Shown piece by piece: positions 53,777 through 63,495 of a stretch of 64,000 nt of DNA; the first letter of the stretch is position 1, and every line of letters starts with the position of its first letter. The notes below the pieces were generated by a model. It was not told the DNA's origin, made no database searches, and was given only the letters and a program-made list of their open reading frames with translations. This DNA is from Sediminicoccus sp. KRV36 (GTDB lineage: Bacteria > Pseudomonadota > Alphaproteobacteria > Acetobacterales > Acetobacteraceae). The translations under genes were made by a program, and so were the position numbers. The stretch covers positions 1,116,001-1,180,000 of the forward strand of contig NZ_CP085081.1 in the NCBI RefSeq assembly GCF_023243115.1, given 5' to 3'.

Positions 53777-55144
53777 ATGAACGCAGACTCCCCCACTCCG
53801 CCCTCGGGCAAGAAGCGCCTTTTCCTGCGCAGTTGGGGTTGCCAGATGAATGTCTATGACAGCGCCCGCATGGCGGATGTGCTGGCCCCCCTCGGCTATG
53901 CGCCGGTGGATGCGCCCGAGGGGGCGGACATGATCATCCTGAACACCTGCCATATCCGCGAAAAGGCGACGGAGAAGCTGTTCTCCGAACTCGGCCGGCT
54001 GCGCCTGCTGAAACAGGCGAGGCAGGCCGAGGGTGGCGAGATGGTGCTGGCCGTGGCCGGTTGCGTGGCCCAGGCCGAGGGCGCCGAAATCACCGCCAGG
54101 GCACCCTACGTGGACATCGTGCTGGGGCCGCAAAGCTATCACAGGCTGCCCGAGATGGTGGCCCGCGCCGGCCGCACCGGGCGCGCCGTGGTGGAGACGG
54201 AGTTCCCGACCGAGGAGAAATTCGACTTCCTGCCCGAAATCAGCGCGCCCCAGGGGGTGACGGCTTTCCTGACCATCCAGGAGGGCTGCGACAAATTCTG
54301 CTCCTTCTGCGTCGTGCCCTATACGCGCGGCGCGGAATACAGCCGCTCGGCCGAGGCGGTGCTGGCCGAGGCGCGCAAGCTGGTGGGGCAGGGCGCGCGG
54401 GAGATCACGCTGCTCGGCCAGAATGTGAATGCCTGGCATGGCGCCGAAGGCGGGCTTGCCGGCTTGCTGCGGGCGCTGGCGGACATTCCGGGCCTGGACC
54501 GGCTGCGCTACACCACCTCCCACCCGCGGGACATGGATGCGGCGCTGATCGCCGCACATCGGGATATTCCGGCGGTGATGCCCTTCCTGCATCTGCCGGT
54601 GCAGTCCGGCAGCGACCGCGTGCTGGAGGCGATGAATCGCGGCCACACAGCCGAGGACTACCTCCAGCTGGTGGATCGCCTGCGCGCGGCGCGGCCGGAC
54701 CTCGCCCTCAGCACCGACATCATCGTGGGCCATCCGGGCGAGACCGAGGCGGATCACGAGGCGACCATGGCGCTGATCCGGCGCGTGGGCTTCGCCCAGG
54801 CGTTTTCCTTCAAATACTCGCCCCGGCCGGGCACGCCCGCCGCCGGCGCGCCGCACCGCGTGGATGAGGCGACGAAGGATCGGCGCCTGCAGGAGGTCCA
54901 GGCCCTGCTGCGCGACCAGCAGGCGGAATTCAACGCGAGCCTGACGGGCCAGACCGTGCCCGTGCTCTTCACCGGGCCGGGGCGGCAGGCGGGGCAGCTT
55001 TCGGGGCGCACGCCCTGGCTGCAACCGGTGCACGTGCCAGGGCCTTTATCTCTCATCGGCACGACCGCGCCGGTGTTCATTCTCGCCGGAAACCCCAACT
55101 CTCTCTCGGGAGAATTGGCCCAACAGGAGAAGACAGCCGCTTGA
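53777..55144 (+). CDS. miaB: tRNA-2-methylthio-N6-dimethylallyladenosine synthase
   Basis: MiaB is a radical-SAM methylthiotransferase acting on adenosine 37 of tRNAs. The 455-residue protein has the UPF0004 N-terminal domain ([42 protein letters not shown]), the radical SAM cluster [15 protein letters not shown] (near residue 172), [11 protein letters not shown], and a TRAM domain at the end. The ATG at 53777 is preferred because GAGG lies 12 bases upstream and the next residues fit. An earlier ATG at 53753 is in frame. It starts the miaB-phoH-ybeY-corC-lnt series, with the stop overlapping the phoH start. Confidence 0.97.
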   Translation: MNADSPTPPSGKKRLFLRSWGCQMNVYDSARMADVLAPLGYAPVDAPEGADMIILNTCHIREKATEKLFSELGRLRLLKQARQAEGGEMVLAVAGCVAQAEGAEITARAPYVDIVLGPQSYHRLPEMVARAGRTGRAVVETEFPTEEKFDFLPEISAPQGVTAFLTIQEGCDKFCSFCVVPYTRGAEYSRSAEAVLAEARKLVGQGAREITLLGQNVNAWHGAEGGLAGLLRALADIPGLDRLRYTTSHPRDMDAALIAAHRDIPAVMPFLHLPVQSGSDRVLEAMNRGHTAEDYLQLVDRLRAARPDLALSTDIIVGHPGETEADHEATMALIRRVGFAQAFSFKYSPRPGTPAAGAPHRVDEATKDRRLQEVQALLRDQQAEFNASLTGQTVPVLFTGPGRQAGQLSGRTPWLQPVHVPGPLSLIGTTAPVFILAGNPNSLSGELAQQEKTAA

Positions 55145-56241
55145 GCAACACCCTCGCCCTCCGCAATCGCCCAAACTCTTTCCAGAGTGGGTCCCCTCCC
55201 TCATCCGAGAGCCGCAGCGTCACGCTGCAATTCGAGGATAATGCCCTGCTTCCGCTGCTTTATGGCGAGCATGACCGGCATCTGGCGCGGATCGAACAGC
55301 GATGTGGCGTGCGATTGGCAAGCCGCGGCAACCGCCTCACCATCACCGGCAATTCCGAGCGCACCGGCATGGCCGAGCAGGTGCTGCGCGGCCTGTGGCG
55401 CGGGATCGAGCGCGGCCAGGCGCCCAGCGCCTCGGAGGTCGAGGCCGCGATCCGCATGGCCGAGGGCGAGATGGAGCAGGACCCGCGGCTGCCCCTGCAG
55501 GATATCCCGCAGATCCGCACCCGGCGCGGCGCCATCGCACCCCGCACGCCGGCGCAATCCGCCTATATGGAGACGCTCGCCAAGCACGAGATGGTGTTCG
55601 GCGTGGGCCCGGCCGGCACCGGCAAGACCTACCTGGCCGTGGCACAGGGCGTGGCCTTGCTCCAGGCTGGGCGCGTGGACCGCATCGTGCTCAGCCGCCC
55701 CGCGGTGGAAGCGGGCGAGCGCCTGGGCTTCCTGCCCGGCGACATGAAGGAGAAGGTGGACCCCTATCTGCGCCCCCTCTACGACGCGCTGCACGACATG
55801 CTGCCGGCCGAGCAGGTGACGCGGCGCCTGGCCGCCGGCGAGATCGAGATCGCGCCCCTGGCCTTCATGCGCGGCCGCACCCTCGCCCATTGTTTCGCCA
55901 TCCTGGACGAGGCGCAGAACACCACCCCCGCCCAGATGAAGATGTTCCTGACCCGCATGGGCGAGGGCACGCGCATGGCCATCACGGGTGATCCTTCCCA
56001 GGTGGATCTGCCCTATGGCCAGAAATCCGGGCTGGTCGAGGCGATTTCCATTCTGCGGGATGTGCCGGGCATCGGTTTCACGCATTTCGATGAGCGGGAT
56101 GTGGTAAGGCATCCGCTGGTCGGTCGGATCGTGACCGCCTATGGTCGTATGGACAGTGCAGGACCGGCTTCGTCTGAAGCGCGTGGTCGTGTTGCCGGGA
56201 AGGAGTTGCCCGGAAAGGAAATGAATGTCACCGGGAAGTAG
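55141..56241 (+). CDS. phoH: PhoH-family ATPase
   Basis: A 366-residue PhoH-like protein. It has an N-terminal KH-like RNA-binding part ([26 protein letters not shown]) and a P-loop ATPase domain with Walker [21 protein letters not shown] (about residues 155-170), [35 protein letters not shown], and Walker [24 protein letters not shown]. PhoH is linked to RNA metabolism and occurs beside ybeY in many bacteria. The start is TTG at 55141, which overlaps the miaB stop (TTGA). Its 3' end overlaps ybeY by 17 bases. Confidence 0.94.
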   Translation: MSNTLALRNRPNSFQSGSPPSSESRSVTLQFEDNALLPLLYGEHDRHLARIEQRCGVRLASRGNRLTITGNSERTGMAEQVLRGLWRGIERGQAPSASEVEAAIRMAEGEMEQDPRLPLQDIPQIRTRRGAIAPRTPAQSAYMETLAKHEMVFGVGPAGTGKTYLAVAQGVALLQAGRVDRIVLSRPAVEAGERLGFLPGDMKEKVDPYLRPLYDALHDMLPAEQVTRRLAAGEIEIAPLAFMRGRTLAHCFAILDEAQNTTPAQMKMFLTRMGEGTRMAITGDPSQVDLPYGQKSGLVEAISILRDVPGIGFTHFDERDVVRHPLVGRIVTAYGRMDSAGPASSEARGRVAGKELPGKEMNVTGK

Positions 56242-56722
56242 TCTGCCTGGCGGGGGGTATTCCACCGCTGGGCTTGCCAATGTCGAGATCATCTTTGCGG
56301 CACCTGGCTGGCGCGGCGCCGTGCCCCGGGCCGCAGCGCTGGCCGAGCGCGCCGTGGAGGCGACGCTGGCGGATCAGCGCGAGAATGGCCACCTCACCAT
56401 CCTGCTGACCGATGATGCCGAGATCCGCCGCCTCAATGGCGGGTTTCGCGGGAAGGAAAAGGCAACCAACGTCCTCTCCTTCCCGGCACCCTATGGCAGC
56501 CTGACCCTGGGGGATCTGGCGCTCTCGCTCGGCGTGGTGCGGCGCGAAGCCGTGGCGGAAGGCCGCCGCGTCTCCGCGCATTTCGCCCATCTCATCGTGC
56601 ATGGCACCTTGCACCTCCTCGGCCATGACCATCTGGCCGCCGGCGAAGCGGTGGCGATGGAGCGCGCCGAGGCGCGCATCCTGCACCGGCTGGGCTTCGC
56701 CAATCCCTGGCGGACCGCCTGA
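56225..56722 (+). CDS. ybeY: Endoribonuclease YbeY
   Basis: A 165-residue zinc endoribonuclease for 16S rRNA 3'-end maturation and ribosome quality control. The three-histidine zinc motif is clear in AHLIVHGTLHLLGHDHL (about residues 120-136), and NVLSFPAP is the usual mid segment. The ATG at 56225 lies inside the phoH end, and TGATG links its stop to corC. The pairing phoH-ybeY is conserved. Confidence 0.96.
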   Translation: MSPGSSLPGGGYSTAGLANVEIIFAAPGWRGAVPRAAALAERAVEATLADQRENGHLTILLTDDAEIRRLNGGFRGKEKATNVLSFPAPYGSLTLGDLALSLGVVRREAVAEGRRVSAHFAHLIVHGTLHLLGHDHLAAGEAVAMERAEARILHRLGFANPWRTA

Positions 56723-57600
56723 TGCCCTCTGACCCCACACCCCGCCCGCACATGATCCGCCGCCTGCGTGGCCTTTTCGCCAAGCGCGAGGAAAGCCTGC
56801 GCGACCGCGTGGAGGAACTCATCGAAGCGCCCGACGCGCTGGCGACGGATGGCCGCACGCTGGACCCGCATGAGCGTTCCCTGCTCTCTAACGTGCTGAA
56901 GCTGCGCGGGGCCACGGCCTATGACGTGATGCTGCCGCGCGCCGACATCATTGCATTGCCGGCCGATCTCACCCTCGATCAGGCGGTGGCCGCCATCCAG
57001 CGCGAGGGGCATAGCCGCTACCCGGTGTATCAGAACCAGCTGGATGACGTGCTGGGCATGGTCCACATCAAGGACATCATCGGCGCCGTCGGGCGGCAGG
57101 CGCCCTTCAGCCTGCGCGCCATCCTGCGCAAGCCGCTGCTGGTGGTGCCCAGCGTCCCCGTGCTCGACCTGCTGCTGCGGATGCGCGAGGCACGGATGCA
57201 CATGGCGCTGGTGGTGGATGAATATGGCGGGATCGACGGGCTGATCACCATCGAGGATCTGGTCGAGACCATCGTCGGTGACATCGCCGACGAGCATGAC
57301 GAAGTCGGTGCGCCGATGATCACCGAGCGCGGCGAGGGCGTGCTGGAGATGGATGCCCGCACCGAGATCGAGAGCTTCGAGGCGCGCATGGGCGTGGTCC
57401 TCACCGAGGAGGAGCGGCACGCGGATATCGACACGGTGGGCGGCCTGGTCCTGACCATGGCCGGCCGCGTCCCGGCGCGCGGCGAGATCTTCACCCACGC
57501 CTCCGGCCTTGAATTCCGCGTGCTCGACGCGGATGCGCGGCGCATCCGCCGGCTGCGCGTCCGCCGCCCCGTCGAAGGCAGCAAGGCGGCCGCCGAGTAG
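56722..57600 (+). CDS. corC: CorC/hemolysin-family CBS-domain protein
   Basis: A 292-residue soluble CBS-pair protein with a transporter-associated (CorC_HlyC) domain. CBS sequences run from about residue 70 to 190 (AYDVMLPRADIIALPADL, HSRYPVYQNQLDDVLGMVHIKDII, LVVDEYGGIDGLITIEDLVETIVGDI). The C-terminal domain is IDTVGGLVLTMAGRVPARGEIF. Members of the family affect magnesium and cobalt resistance, and co-occurrence with ybeY and lnt is conserved. Start ATG overlaps the ybeY stop. Confidence 0.92.
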   Translation: MPSDPTPRPHMIRRLRGLFAKREESLRDRVEELIEAPDALATDGRTLDPHERSLLSNVLKLRGATAYDVMLPRADIIALPADLTLDQAVAAIQREGHSRYPVYQNQLDDVLGMVHIKDIIGAVGRQAPFSLRAILRKPLLVVPSVPVLDLLLRMREARMHMALVVDEYGGIDGLITIEDLVETIVGDIADEHDEVGAPMITERGEGVLEMDARTEIESFEARMGVVLTEEERHADIDTVGGLVLTMAGRVPARGEIFTHASGLEFRVLDADARRIRRLRVRRPVEGSKAAAE

Positions 57601-57693
57601 CATGCCGCAAGGCTTGCGGGGGGCCGCACCCCCGGCAAATCTTCCGGGGCGGACCGGGTGATGCCTCTGCCCGTTTTCCTGTAGCAGGGCCGG

Positions 57694-59214
57694 ATGCCCG
57701 ATGTCCTGCTCAAGCGCCCCTGGCTCCTCGCATTCCTCCTGGGCGCCCTTTCGGTGCTGGCGCTGCCGCCGGTGCATGCCGTGCCGGTGCTGTGGCTCAC
57801 CCTGCCGGGCTTCCTCTGGCTGATCGGCCGGGCACCGGGCTGGCGGCGGGCGGCCTGGTGGGGCTTCGGCTTTGGCTTCGGGCATCATCTGGCAGGGCTC
57901 TACTGGATCACCCATTCGCTGTTCACCGATATCGGCCGCTGGTGGTGGCTGGTGCCGGTGGCCGCACCCGGGGTGGCGGTGCCGGTGGCGCTGTTCAGCG
58001 TCATCCCGGCGCTGGTCGCCTGGCGGGTGGCACCGGGCTGGCCGCGCGTGCTGGGCTTCGCCGCCGCCTGGGTGGGGGCCGAGCTGCTGCGCGGGGTGAT
58101 GTTCACGGGCTTTCCCTGGAATCTGCTCGGCACGGTATGGGCCTTCCATGCGCTGCCCTTGCAGCCGGCCAGCGTGATCGGCGTGCATGGGCTTTCGCTG
58201 CTCACGGTGCTGCTGGCCTCGCTGCCAATCCTGCGCAGCTGGCGCGCGCTGGCGGGCAGTGCGGCGGTGCTGGCCCTCTGGATGGGCTTTGGCGCCTGGC
58301 GCCTCGCGCAGCCCCTGCCGGCCGATCACGCGGTCCGGCTGGTGCTGGTCCAGGGCAATGTGGCGCAGGATACGAAATGGGACCCGGCGCGGCGCATGCC
58401 GATCTTCCAGCGCTACCTGGATCTCTCGGCCGCTGGCGCGCGGGAGGCTGCGGCAACGCATCCGGGCCAGCCCGTCCTGGTGATCTGGCCCGAGACGGCG
58501 AGTCCCTTCCTCCTGGCCCAGGATGCCGAGGCGATGCGCCTTGCCGGCGCATCCCTGCCGCCCCACGGCCTGCTGCTGGCCGGCACGGTCCGCGCGGAAT
58601 GGGGGGCGGATGGCCAGCTGCGCTCGCTGTTCAACAGCCTGGTGGCGCTGGAACCCTCGGGCGAGGCGGTGGGGGTCTTCGACAAGGCGCATCTCGTGCC
58701 CTTCGGCGAATACATGCCGTTCGCCGGCATAATCCCGATCCGCATGGTGACGGGCGGGGTGGATTTCTCGGCTGGGTCCGGGCCTGGCGTGCTGCGCCTG
58801 CCGCGCGGCCTGCCCTCACCAGGGCCATTGATCTGCTACGAGGTGATTTTTCCGGGCCGGATGGTGGGCGGGGAGCGCCCCGGCTGGCTGCTGAACATCA
58901 CCAATGACGCCTGGTTCGGCATGTCGGCCGGCCCGTATCAGCACCTGGCGGCCGCGCGGCTGCGCGCGGTGGAGGAGGGATTGCCCATGGTGCGCGTGGC
59001 GCAAACGGGCGTTTCGGCGGTTTACGATGCAACGGGCCGGCACGCGGGAGGTTTGAGCCTTGGGGAATCCGGGTTTGTCACGGTCGGCTTGCCGGCCGCA
59101 CTCGGTCCCACCCTGTTTGGCTGGGGTGGGCTCTGGATTCCGGGTTTGATGTCCCTGTTTTGTTGCGTTTTCGGCGTGATTTGGGGCCGTCGTCGCCCGC
59201 GCCCGATGCCGTAG
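57694..59214 (+). CDS. lnt: Apolipoprotein N-acyltransferase
   Basis: A 506-residue inner-membrane enzyme that adds the third acyl chain to lipoproteins. Several hydrophobic helices cover the first 200 residues, then the periplasmic nitrilase-like domain with the catalytic triad: Glu in VIWPETASPFLL (near 267), Lys in FDKAHLVPFGEYMPF (near 331) and Cys in LICYEVIFPG (near 382). One last helix follows. The ATG at 57694 gives the usual start. The upstream gap of 93 bases holds short inverted repeats (CCGCAAG-G-CTTGCGG). Confidence 0.96.
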   Translation: MPDVLLKRPWLLAFLLGALSVLALPPVHAVPVLWLTLPGFLWLIGRAPGWRRAAWWGFGFGFGHHLAGLYWITHSLFTDIGRWWWLVPVAAPGVAVPVALFSVIPALVAWRVAPGWPRVLGFAAAWVGAELLRGVMFTGFPWNLLGTVWAFHALPLQPASVIGVHGLSLLTVLLASLPILRSWRALAGSAAVLALWMGFGAWRLAQPLPADHAVRLVLVQGNVAQDTKWDPARRMPIFQRYLDLSAAGAREAAATHPGQPVLVIWPETASPFLLAQDAEAMRLAGASLPPHGLLLAGTVRAEWGADGQLRSLFNSLVALEPSGEAVGVFDKAHLVPFGEYMPFAGIIPIRMVTGGVDFSAGSGPGVLRLPRGLPSPGPLICYEVIFPGRMVGGERPGWLLNITNDAWFGMSAGPYQHLAAARLRAVEEGLPMVRVAQTGVSAVYDATGRHAGGLSLGESGFVTVGLPAALGPTLFGWGGLWIPGLMSLFCCVFGVIWGRRRPRPMP

Positions 59215-59257
59215 CTTTTCCGCGTTTAATTTTATTTATTGAGAATTGGCAAAAATA

Positions 59258-59286
59258 TTGACGCTTTCTTCTCCCCACGGTAAACA
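59258..59286 (+). promoter_or_regulatory. Promoter of the HTH regulator
   Basis: TTGACG (59258-59263) and TAAACA (59281-59286) are separated by 17 bases in an AT-rich stretch right after lnt. The leader before the start codon is therefore about 160 bases long. Confidence 0.55.
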
Positions 59287-59450
59287 CAACCCGCAGGTTA
59301 GGTCGGCCAGGACGTCACAATCAGAGGTCTTGGCGCCAGCAAGCGTAAAAAATGCGAGAAGGCTCGGCGCGCCGTGCTGGAATTTCGACGAAGGTCGAGC
59401 GGTTGAACGACCAACGCTGGCTAAGGGCGCGTTTTGAGATGAGAGAAGCG

Positions 59451-59900
59451 ATGTCGAGTGGCGAAGCGACCGAGAAGGTCGAGAAGGAACACCGTCCCAG
59501 CCCGATTGATGTGCATGTGGGATCCCGCGTGCGCCTGCGCCGTACTCTCCTCGGCATGAGCCAGGAACGCCTGGGCGAGGCGCTCGGCCTGACCTTCCAG
59601 CAGGTGCAGAAATATGAGCGGGGGGTGAACCGCATCGGCGCCTCGCGGCTGTTCGACCTTTCGCGCGTGCTGGACGTGCCGATCAGCTTCTTCTTCGATG
59701 ACCTGCCAAGCTCCGTCAGCGGCAGCCAGGGCTTCGCCAACCGCGTCGCCGGCTTCGCCGAGGCGCAGGAGGGCTTCGGCGATGACACGCTGCATCGCCG
59801 CGAAACGCTGGAACTGGTGCGCGCCTATTACCGCATCTCCGACCCCTCCGTGCGCAAGCGCGTCTTCGACCTCATCAAGGCGATGACACCCACGGAATAG
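59451..59900 (+). CDS. XRE-family helix-turn-helix regulator
   Basis: A 149-residue regulator of the group that follows lnt in many alphaproteobacteria. The HTH domain covers about residues 20-80: VHVGSRVRLRRTLLGMSQERLGEALGLTFQQVQKYERGVNRIGASRLFDLSRVLDVPISFFFDD. The rest is a helical tail (LVRAYYRISDPSVRKRVFDLIKAM). The ATG at 59451 has GAGAGAAG seven bases upstream, so it is preferred over one four codons earlier. Relatives influence cell-cycle or nitrogen responses, but the target here is unknown. In related genomes metK often comes next. Here a Bug-type binding protein does. Confidence 0.9.
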   Translation: MSSGEATEKVEKEHRPSPIDVHVGSRVRLRRTLLGMSQERLGEALGLTFQQVQKYERGVNRIGASRLFDLSRVLDVPISFFFDDLPSSVSGSQGFANRVAGFAEAQEGFGDDTLHRRETLELVRAYYRISDPSVRKRVFDLIKAMTPTE

Positions 59901-60147
59901 AGGCCGCGCGCGCGTCGTGACGCGCCGTGGATGGGGTTCACCGGCCGTCTCCGTAGCGCGGGCAGGCGTCCTGGTTTGACTGCCGCCGTATCATGGCGCC
60001 GCGTGTTGCATGGAAATCCGGCAGGCCGCGGGCGCATCGCCCGCTGTACTGGCGTGCCCGGCGCCGCATGGCATGATGCGCCGCAATCGCGGCTTGGTGC
60101 CCGCCCCGTCTCGCCATAGCCTGAGCGCCTCGCTTCGGAGCACGCGC

Positions 60148-61119
60148 ATGACCCGCCGCCGCACCCTGATTCTCGCCGGCCTCGCCGCGCCGGGCCTGGC
60201 CCGGGCGCAGCAGGATTGGCCGGCGCGGCCCATCCGCATCGTGCTTCCCTTCGCCGCTGGCGGCTCCTCCGATATCGCGGCCCGGTTGATCGCGCCGCGC
60301 CTGGGGGCGGCACTCGGCCAGCAGATCGTGATCGAGAACCGGGGCGGGGGCGGCGGCAATATTGCCGCTGAACTCGTCGCTCGCGCGGCACCGGACGGCT
60401 ACACGATCTTCCAGGGCAATATCGGCGTGCTGGCGATCAACCCCACGCTCTACCGAAGCCTGCCCTTTGATGCGGAGCAAAGTTTCCAGCCCATCGCCCA
60501 TATCAATTCGGTCGCGAATATCCTCTGCGTGCCGGCCGATCGCCCATGGCGCAGCGTGGCGGAATTGCGGGCCGCCATGCTGGCCGCGCCCGAGCGCGTC
60601 CGGGCGGGCAATTCCGGGCCGGGCTCCATCGGGCATCTGGCGGTGGTGCAGTTCGACCACCTGGCCGGCACGCGCTCGGTCCATGTGCCGTATCGGGGGG
60701 GTGGGCCGATGTCCACGGACCTGATCGCCGGGCACCTGGATTACGCTTTCGCCACGGCGCCCACCGTGCTTTCGGCGCTGGAAGCCGGGCGGGTGCGGGC
60801 GCTGGCCATCGGCACGGCCACGCGCAGCACGCTGCTGCCCAACCTGCCCACGGTCGCCGAAGCGGGGCTGACCGGCTTCGAGGTCTCCAACTGGGATGCC
60901 TGGCTGTTCCCGCGCGGCACCCCGCCCGCCATCACCGAGCGCATGGCGGCCGCCCTGCGCCCCCTGCTGGCCGATCCCGAATTGCGCGCCGAATTCACCC
61001 GGCGCGGGATGGAGACCATGCCGGTGAGCGGCCCGGCCGAACTCGCCGCCAGCATCCGTGCCGAGACGTTGCGCTGGGCGCCCATGGTCCGCGCCAGCGG
61101 GGCGACACCTGACGGCTGA
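60148..61119 (+). CDS. Bug-family tripartite tricarboxylate transporter substrate-binding protein
   Basis: A 323-residue periplasmic binding protein. A Tat-like signal (MTRRRTLILAGLAAPGLARAQ) precedes the mature TctC/Bug pattern: WPARPIRIVLPFAAGGSSDIAARLIAPRLGAALGQQIVIENRGGGGGNIAAELVARAAPDGYTI, HVPYRGGGPMSTDLIAG, and LPTVAEAGLTGFEVSNWDAWLFPRGTP. These proteins bind small carboxylates, and most occur as orphans without TctAB, as here. The ATG at 60148 gives a proper signal peptide. Longer frames upstream do not. Confidence 0.92.
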   Translation: MTRRRTLILAGLAAPGLARAQQDWPARPIRIVLPFAAGGSSDIAARLIAPRLGAALGQQIVIENRGGGGGNIAAELVARAAPDGYTIFQGNIGVLAINPTLYRSLPFDAEQSFQPIAHINSVANILCVPADRPWRSVAELRAAMLAAPERVRAGNSGPGSIGHLAVVQFDHLAGTRSVHVPYRGGGPMSTDLIAGHLDYAFATAPTVLSALEAGRVRALAIGTATRSTLLPNLPTVAEAGLTGFEVSNWDAWLFPRGTPPAITERMAAALRPLLADPELRAEFTRRGMETMPVSGPAELAASIRAETLRWAPMVRASGATPDG

Positions 61120-61203
61120 CCGGCCCTGGTGGGCGGTCAAACCGCCATCGCGCCGGCGTGTGACAGCCCGGCCCGTCCTGTTGTTCCTTAGGCGAATGCG
61201 GCG

Positions 61204-61827
61204 CTATCGCCGGCTGAAGCCGATCAGCAGCAGCCGGTCCTCGCCCAGATCCAGCCAGGCGGTATAGGCGCCGCCGCTGGGCTGGCCGGCCCGGTCCCCG
61301 GGCCGCGCGACCTGGCCGGTGGCGCGCAAAGGGCGAATCTCCAGGCGAGAGGCCGGGCTCAGCGTCTCGCCCGGCGCCAGCCGCAACGCGGCTTCGTCGC
61401 GCCAGAGCCGGGCATCCAGATGCACCCAGTCGCCCAGCGGTTCGCGACGCAGCCAGACCTCATCGAGGGAGGTCTCACTCCCGGTGGCGGGCCGCACCGG
61501 CAGCCGCAGCAAGGTCCCGCGCGGCGTGACCAGGCGCTCCGGCCGGGCGGGATGGCCGAAGCTGGGTTCGGTCCAGGCCACGGCCGCCCCGCCCTGGCGG
61601 ACCACCATGACGCGCAAGCTCGTGGGACCGGAACCGGCGCGCGGCGGATCATAGCTGCGCTGCTGCACCTCCCACGCCAGGCCTCCGCCCAGATCGCCCC
61701 GGCGCAGCACCTCGCAGCCGAGCAGTGTCACGCGCATCTCAAGCCCGGGCGTGGGGGTACAGCCGCCGGATTGCCCCAGGGCGGAAGCCGTCCAGCCAAA
61801 GATCAGCCAGGCTGCGAGATAAAGCAC
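61204..61827 (-). CDS. Exported protein of unknown function
   Basis: A 207-residue protein with a signal peptide (about residues 1-18, cut after ASALG) and a GTG start at 61825-61827. The mature part is beta-rich, with two cysteines near its N-terminus (GGCTPTP and [12 protein letters not shown]) and no motif I recognise. Segments such as [20 protein letters not shown] and [21 protein letters not shown] suggest a compact periplasmic domain. It is divergent from proA. The call is based on length, signal peptide and codon use. Confidence 0.6.
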   Translation of the reverse strand: MLYLAAWLIFGWTASALGQSGGCTPTPGLEMRVTLLGCEVLRRGDLGGGLAWEVQQRSYDPPRAGSGPTSLRVMVVRQGGAAVAWTEPSFGHPARPERLVTPRGTLLRLPVRPATGSETSLDEVWLRREPLGDWVHLDARLWRDEAALRLAPGETLSPASRLEIRPLRATGQVARPGDRAGQPSGGAYTAWLDLGEDRLLLIGFSRR

Positions 61828-61941
61828 GATGCATCGTCGTGTGAGACAGCGGCGGATGCAAGCGGGTCGTCAGGGGTGCGGGGATGCAGTCTCTTTCGCA
61901 AGCCGGTCCATCCGCGCTATCCCTGCGGCCGGAGGCCCATC

Positions 61942-63207
61942 GTGAACGCCATCACCGACCAGACCGCGCCCTTGCTGGAGACCGCTGCCCGTGCCGCCCG
62001 TGCGGCCGCGGCCGAACTGGCGCGCGCGCCGGCCGCCGCGAAGGACGCGGCACTGCGCCACGCCGCGGCCGCGATCCGCGCCGCGCAGCACGGCATCCAG
62101 GCCGCCAATGCGGCTGATCTTGCGGCGGCCCCGGGCCTTTCCCCCGCCTTTCGCGACCGGCTGACCCTCACGCCCGGCCGCATCGAAGCCATGGCGCTGG
62201 GGCTGGAGGAGGTGGCCGCCCTGCCGGACCCCGTCGGCCGCGTGCTCACCGAATGGACGCGGCCCAATGGGTTGCGCTTCCAGCGCGTCGCGCAGCCGCT
62301 CGGCGTCATCGGCATGATCTTCGAGAGCCGGCCCAATGTGACGGCCGATGCGGGGGCGCTTTGCCTCAAGGCTGGTTCCGCCGTGTTGTTGCGCGGCGGC
62401 AGCGAAAGCACCCATTCCGCCCGCGCCATCGCGGCCTGCCTGCGCAGCGGCCTGCTTGCCGCCGGCCTGCCCGAGGCCTCGATCCAGCTTGCCCCCACCC
62501 AGGACCGCGCTTTTGTCGGCGCCATGCTGCGCGCCTCCGGGCTGATTGACCTGATCATCCCGCGCGGCGGCAAGGGCCTGGTCACGCGCGTGATGGAGGA
62601 GGCGCGGGTGCCCGTCCTCGCCCATGCCGAGGGGCTCTGCCACACCTATGTCCATGCGGCGGCGAAGCCCGAGATGGCGCGCGCCATCCTGCTCGACGCC
62701 AAGCTGCGCCGCACCGGCGTCTGCGGCTCCACTGAGACCCTGCTGATTGACGCGGAGGTGGCGCCTGGCCTGCTGCCGCTTCTGGTCGGTGACCTCGCCG
62801 CCCGCGGCTGCCGCTTCCATGCCGATGCCCGCGCGCGGGCGATCTGCCCCGAGCTGGATGCGGCGACCGAGGCGGATTTCGCCACGGAATGGCTGGATGC
62901 CGTGCTGAACATCGCCGTCGTGGATGGGGTGCAGGGCGCTTTGGCCCATATCCGCCGCTTCGGCAGCGAGCACACCGAGGCGATCATCACCGAGGATGCG
63001 GCCGCGGCCGAGGTTTTCCTGGCCGGAATCGATTCGGCGGTGGGGCTCTGGAACGCCTCGACGCAATTCTGCGACGGTGGGGAATTCGGCTTTGGCGCGG
63101 AAATCGGCATCGCGACAGGCCGGCTGCATGCGCGTGGCCCGGTTGGGCTGGAGCAGCTTTGCACCTTTCGCTACCGCGTGACCGGGACGGGGCAGGTGCG
63201 CGGTTAG
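61942..63207 (+). CDS. proA: Gamma-glutamyl phosphate reductase
   Basis: The NADPH-dependent second enzyme of proline synthesis. The 421-residue protein has the family blocks: [67 protein letters not shown], the catalytic Cys in [14 protein letters not shown] (near residue 261) and [30 protein letters not shown]. The GTG start at 61942 has a perfect GGAGG six bases upstream. proB is not adjacent. A structured repeat follows the stop. Confidence 0.97.
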   Translation: MNAITDQTAPLLETAARAARAAAAELARAPAAAKDAALRHAAAAIRAAQHGIQAANAADLAAAPGLSPAFRDRLTLTPGRIEAMALGLEEVAALPDPVGRVLTEWTRPNGLRFQRVAQPLGVIGMIFESRPNVTADAGALCLKAGSAVLLRGGSESTHSARAIAACLRSGLLAAGLPEASIQLAPTQDRAFVGAMLRASGLIDLIIPRGGKGLVTRVMEEARVPVLAHAEGLCHTYVHAAAKPEMARAILLDAKLRRTGVCGSTETLLIDAEVAPGLLPLLVGDLAARGCRFHADARARAICPELDAATEADFATEWLDAVLNIAVVDGVQGALAHIRRFGSEHTEAIITEDAAAAEVFLAGIDSAVGLWNASTQFCDGGEFGFGAEIGIATGRLHARGPVGLEQLCTFRYRVTGTGQVRG

Positions 63208-63223
63208 CTGCGCAGGTTCAGCA

Positions 63224-63373
63224 GCAAGGGCTTTGCCCTCCAGCCCTGCCTCCGCTTTGCGCCCAACCCTACCAGGAAGCCGGATTTCCTGGATTTTCGA
63301 TGGTACAAGTCCCCGAATGAAGGTGCAGGAAACGAGTTTCCTGCCGGGGAGCTCGAGGGGCTGGCCTCTCGAC
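63224..63373. repeat. Dispersed structured repeat, copy 2 (inverted)
   Basis: The reverse complement of this 150-base stretch aligns with the element at 2786-2930. Stems are AGGGC-TTT-GCCCT (63227-63239), CCAGGAA / TTCCTGG (63272-63292), GCAGGAAAC-GA-GTTTCCTGC (63325-63344) and GAGGGGC / GCCTCTC (63355-63370). Compared with copy 1 several stem pairs change on both sides together, and copy 1 carries an extra inner hairpin. Confidence 0.8.
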
Positions 63374-63495
63374 CCCCGCGCCGCCTTTCCGCTACCTGTC
63401 GGGGCAGCGGTGGCGGGGCACCGTGGCCGCCAATCTCTGATCTTCCTTCCCTGGCCGAAAGCGTTACTCTCTCCCGTAAATCCAGGGAGAGAACC

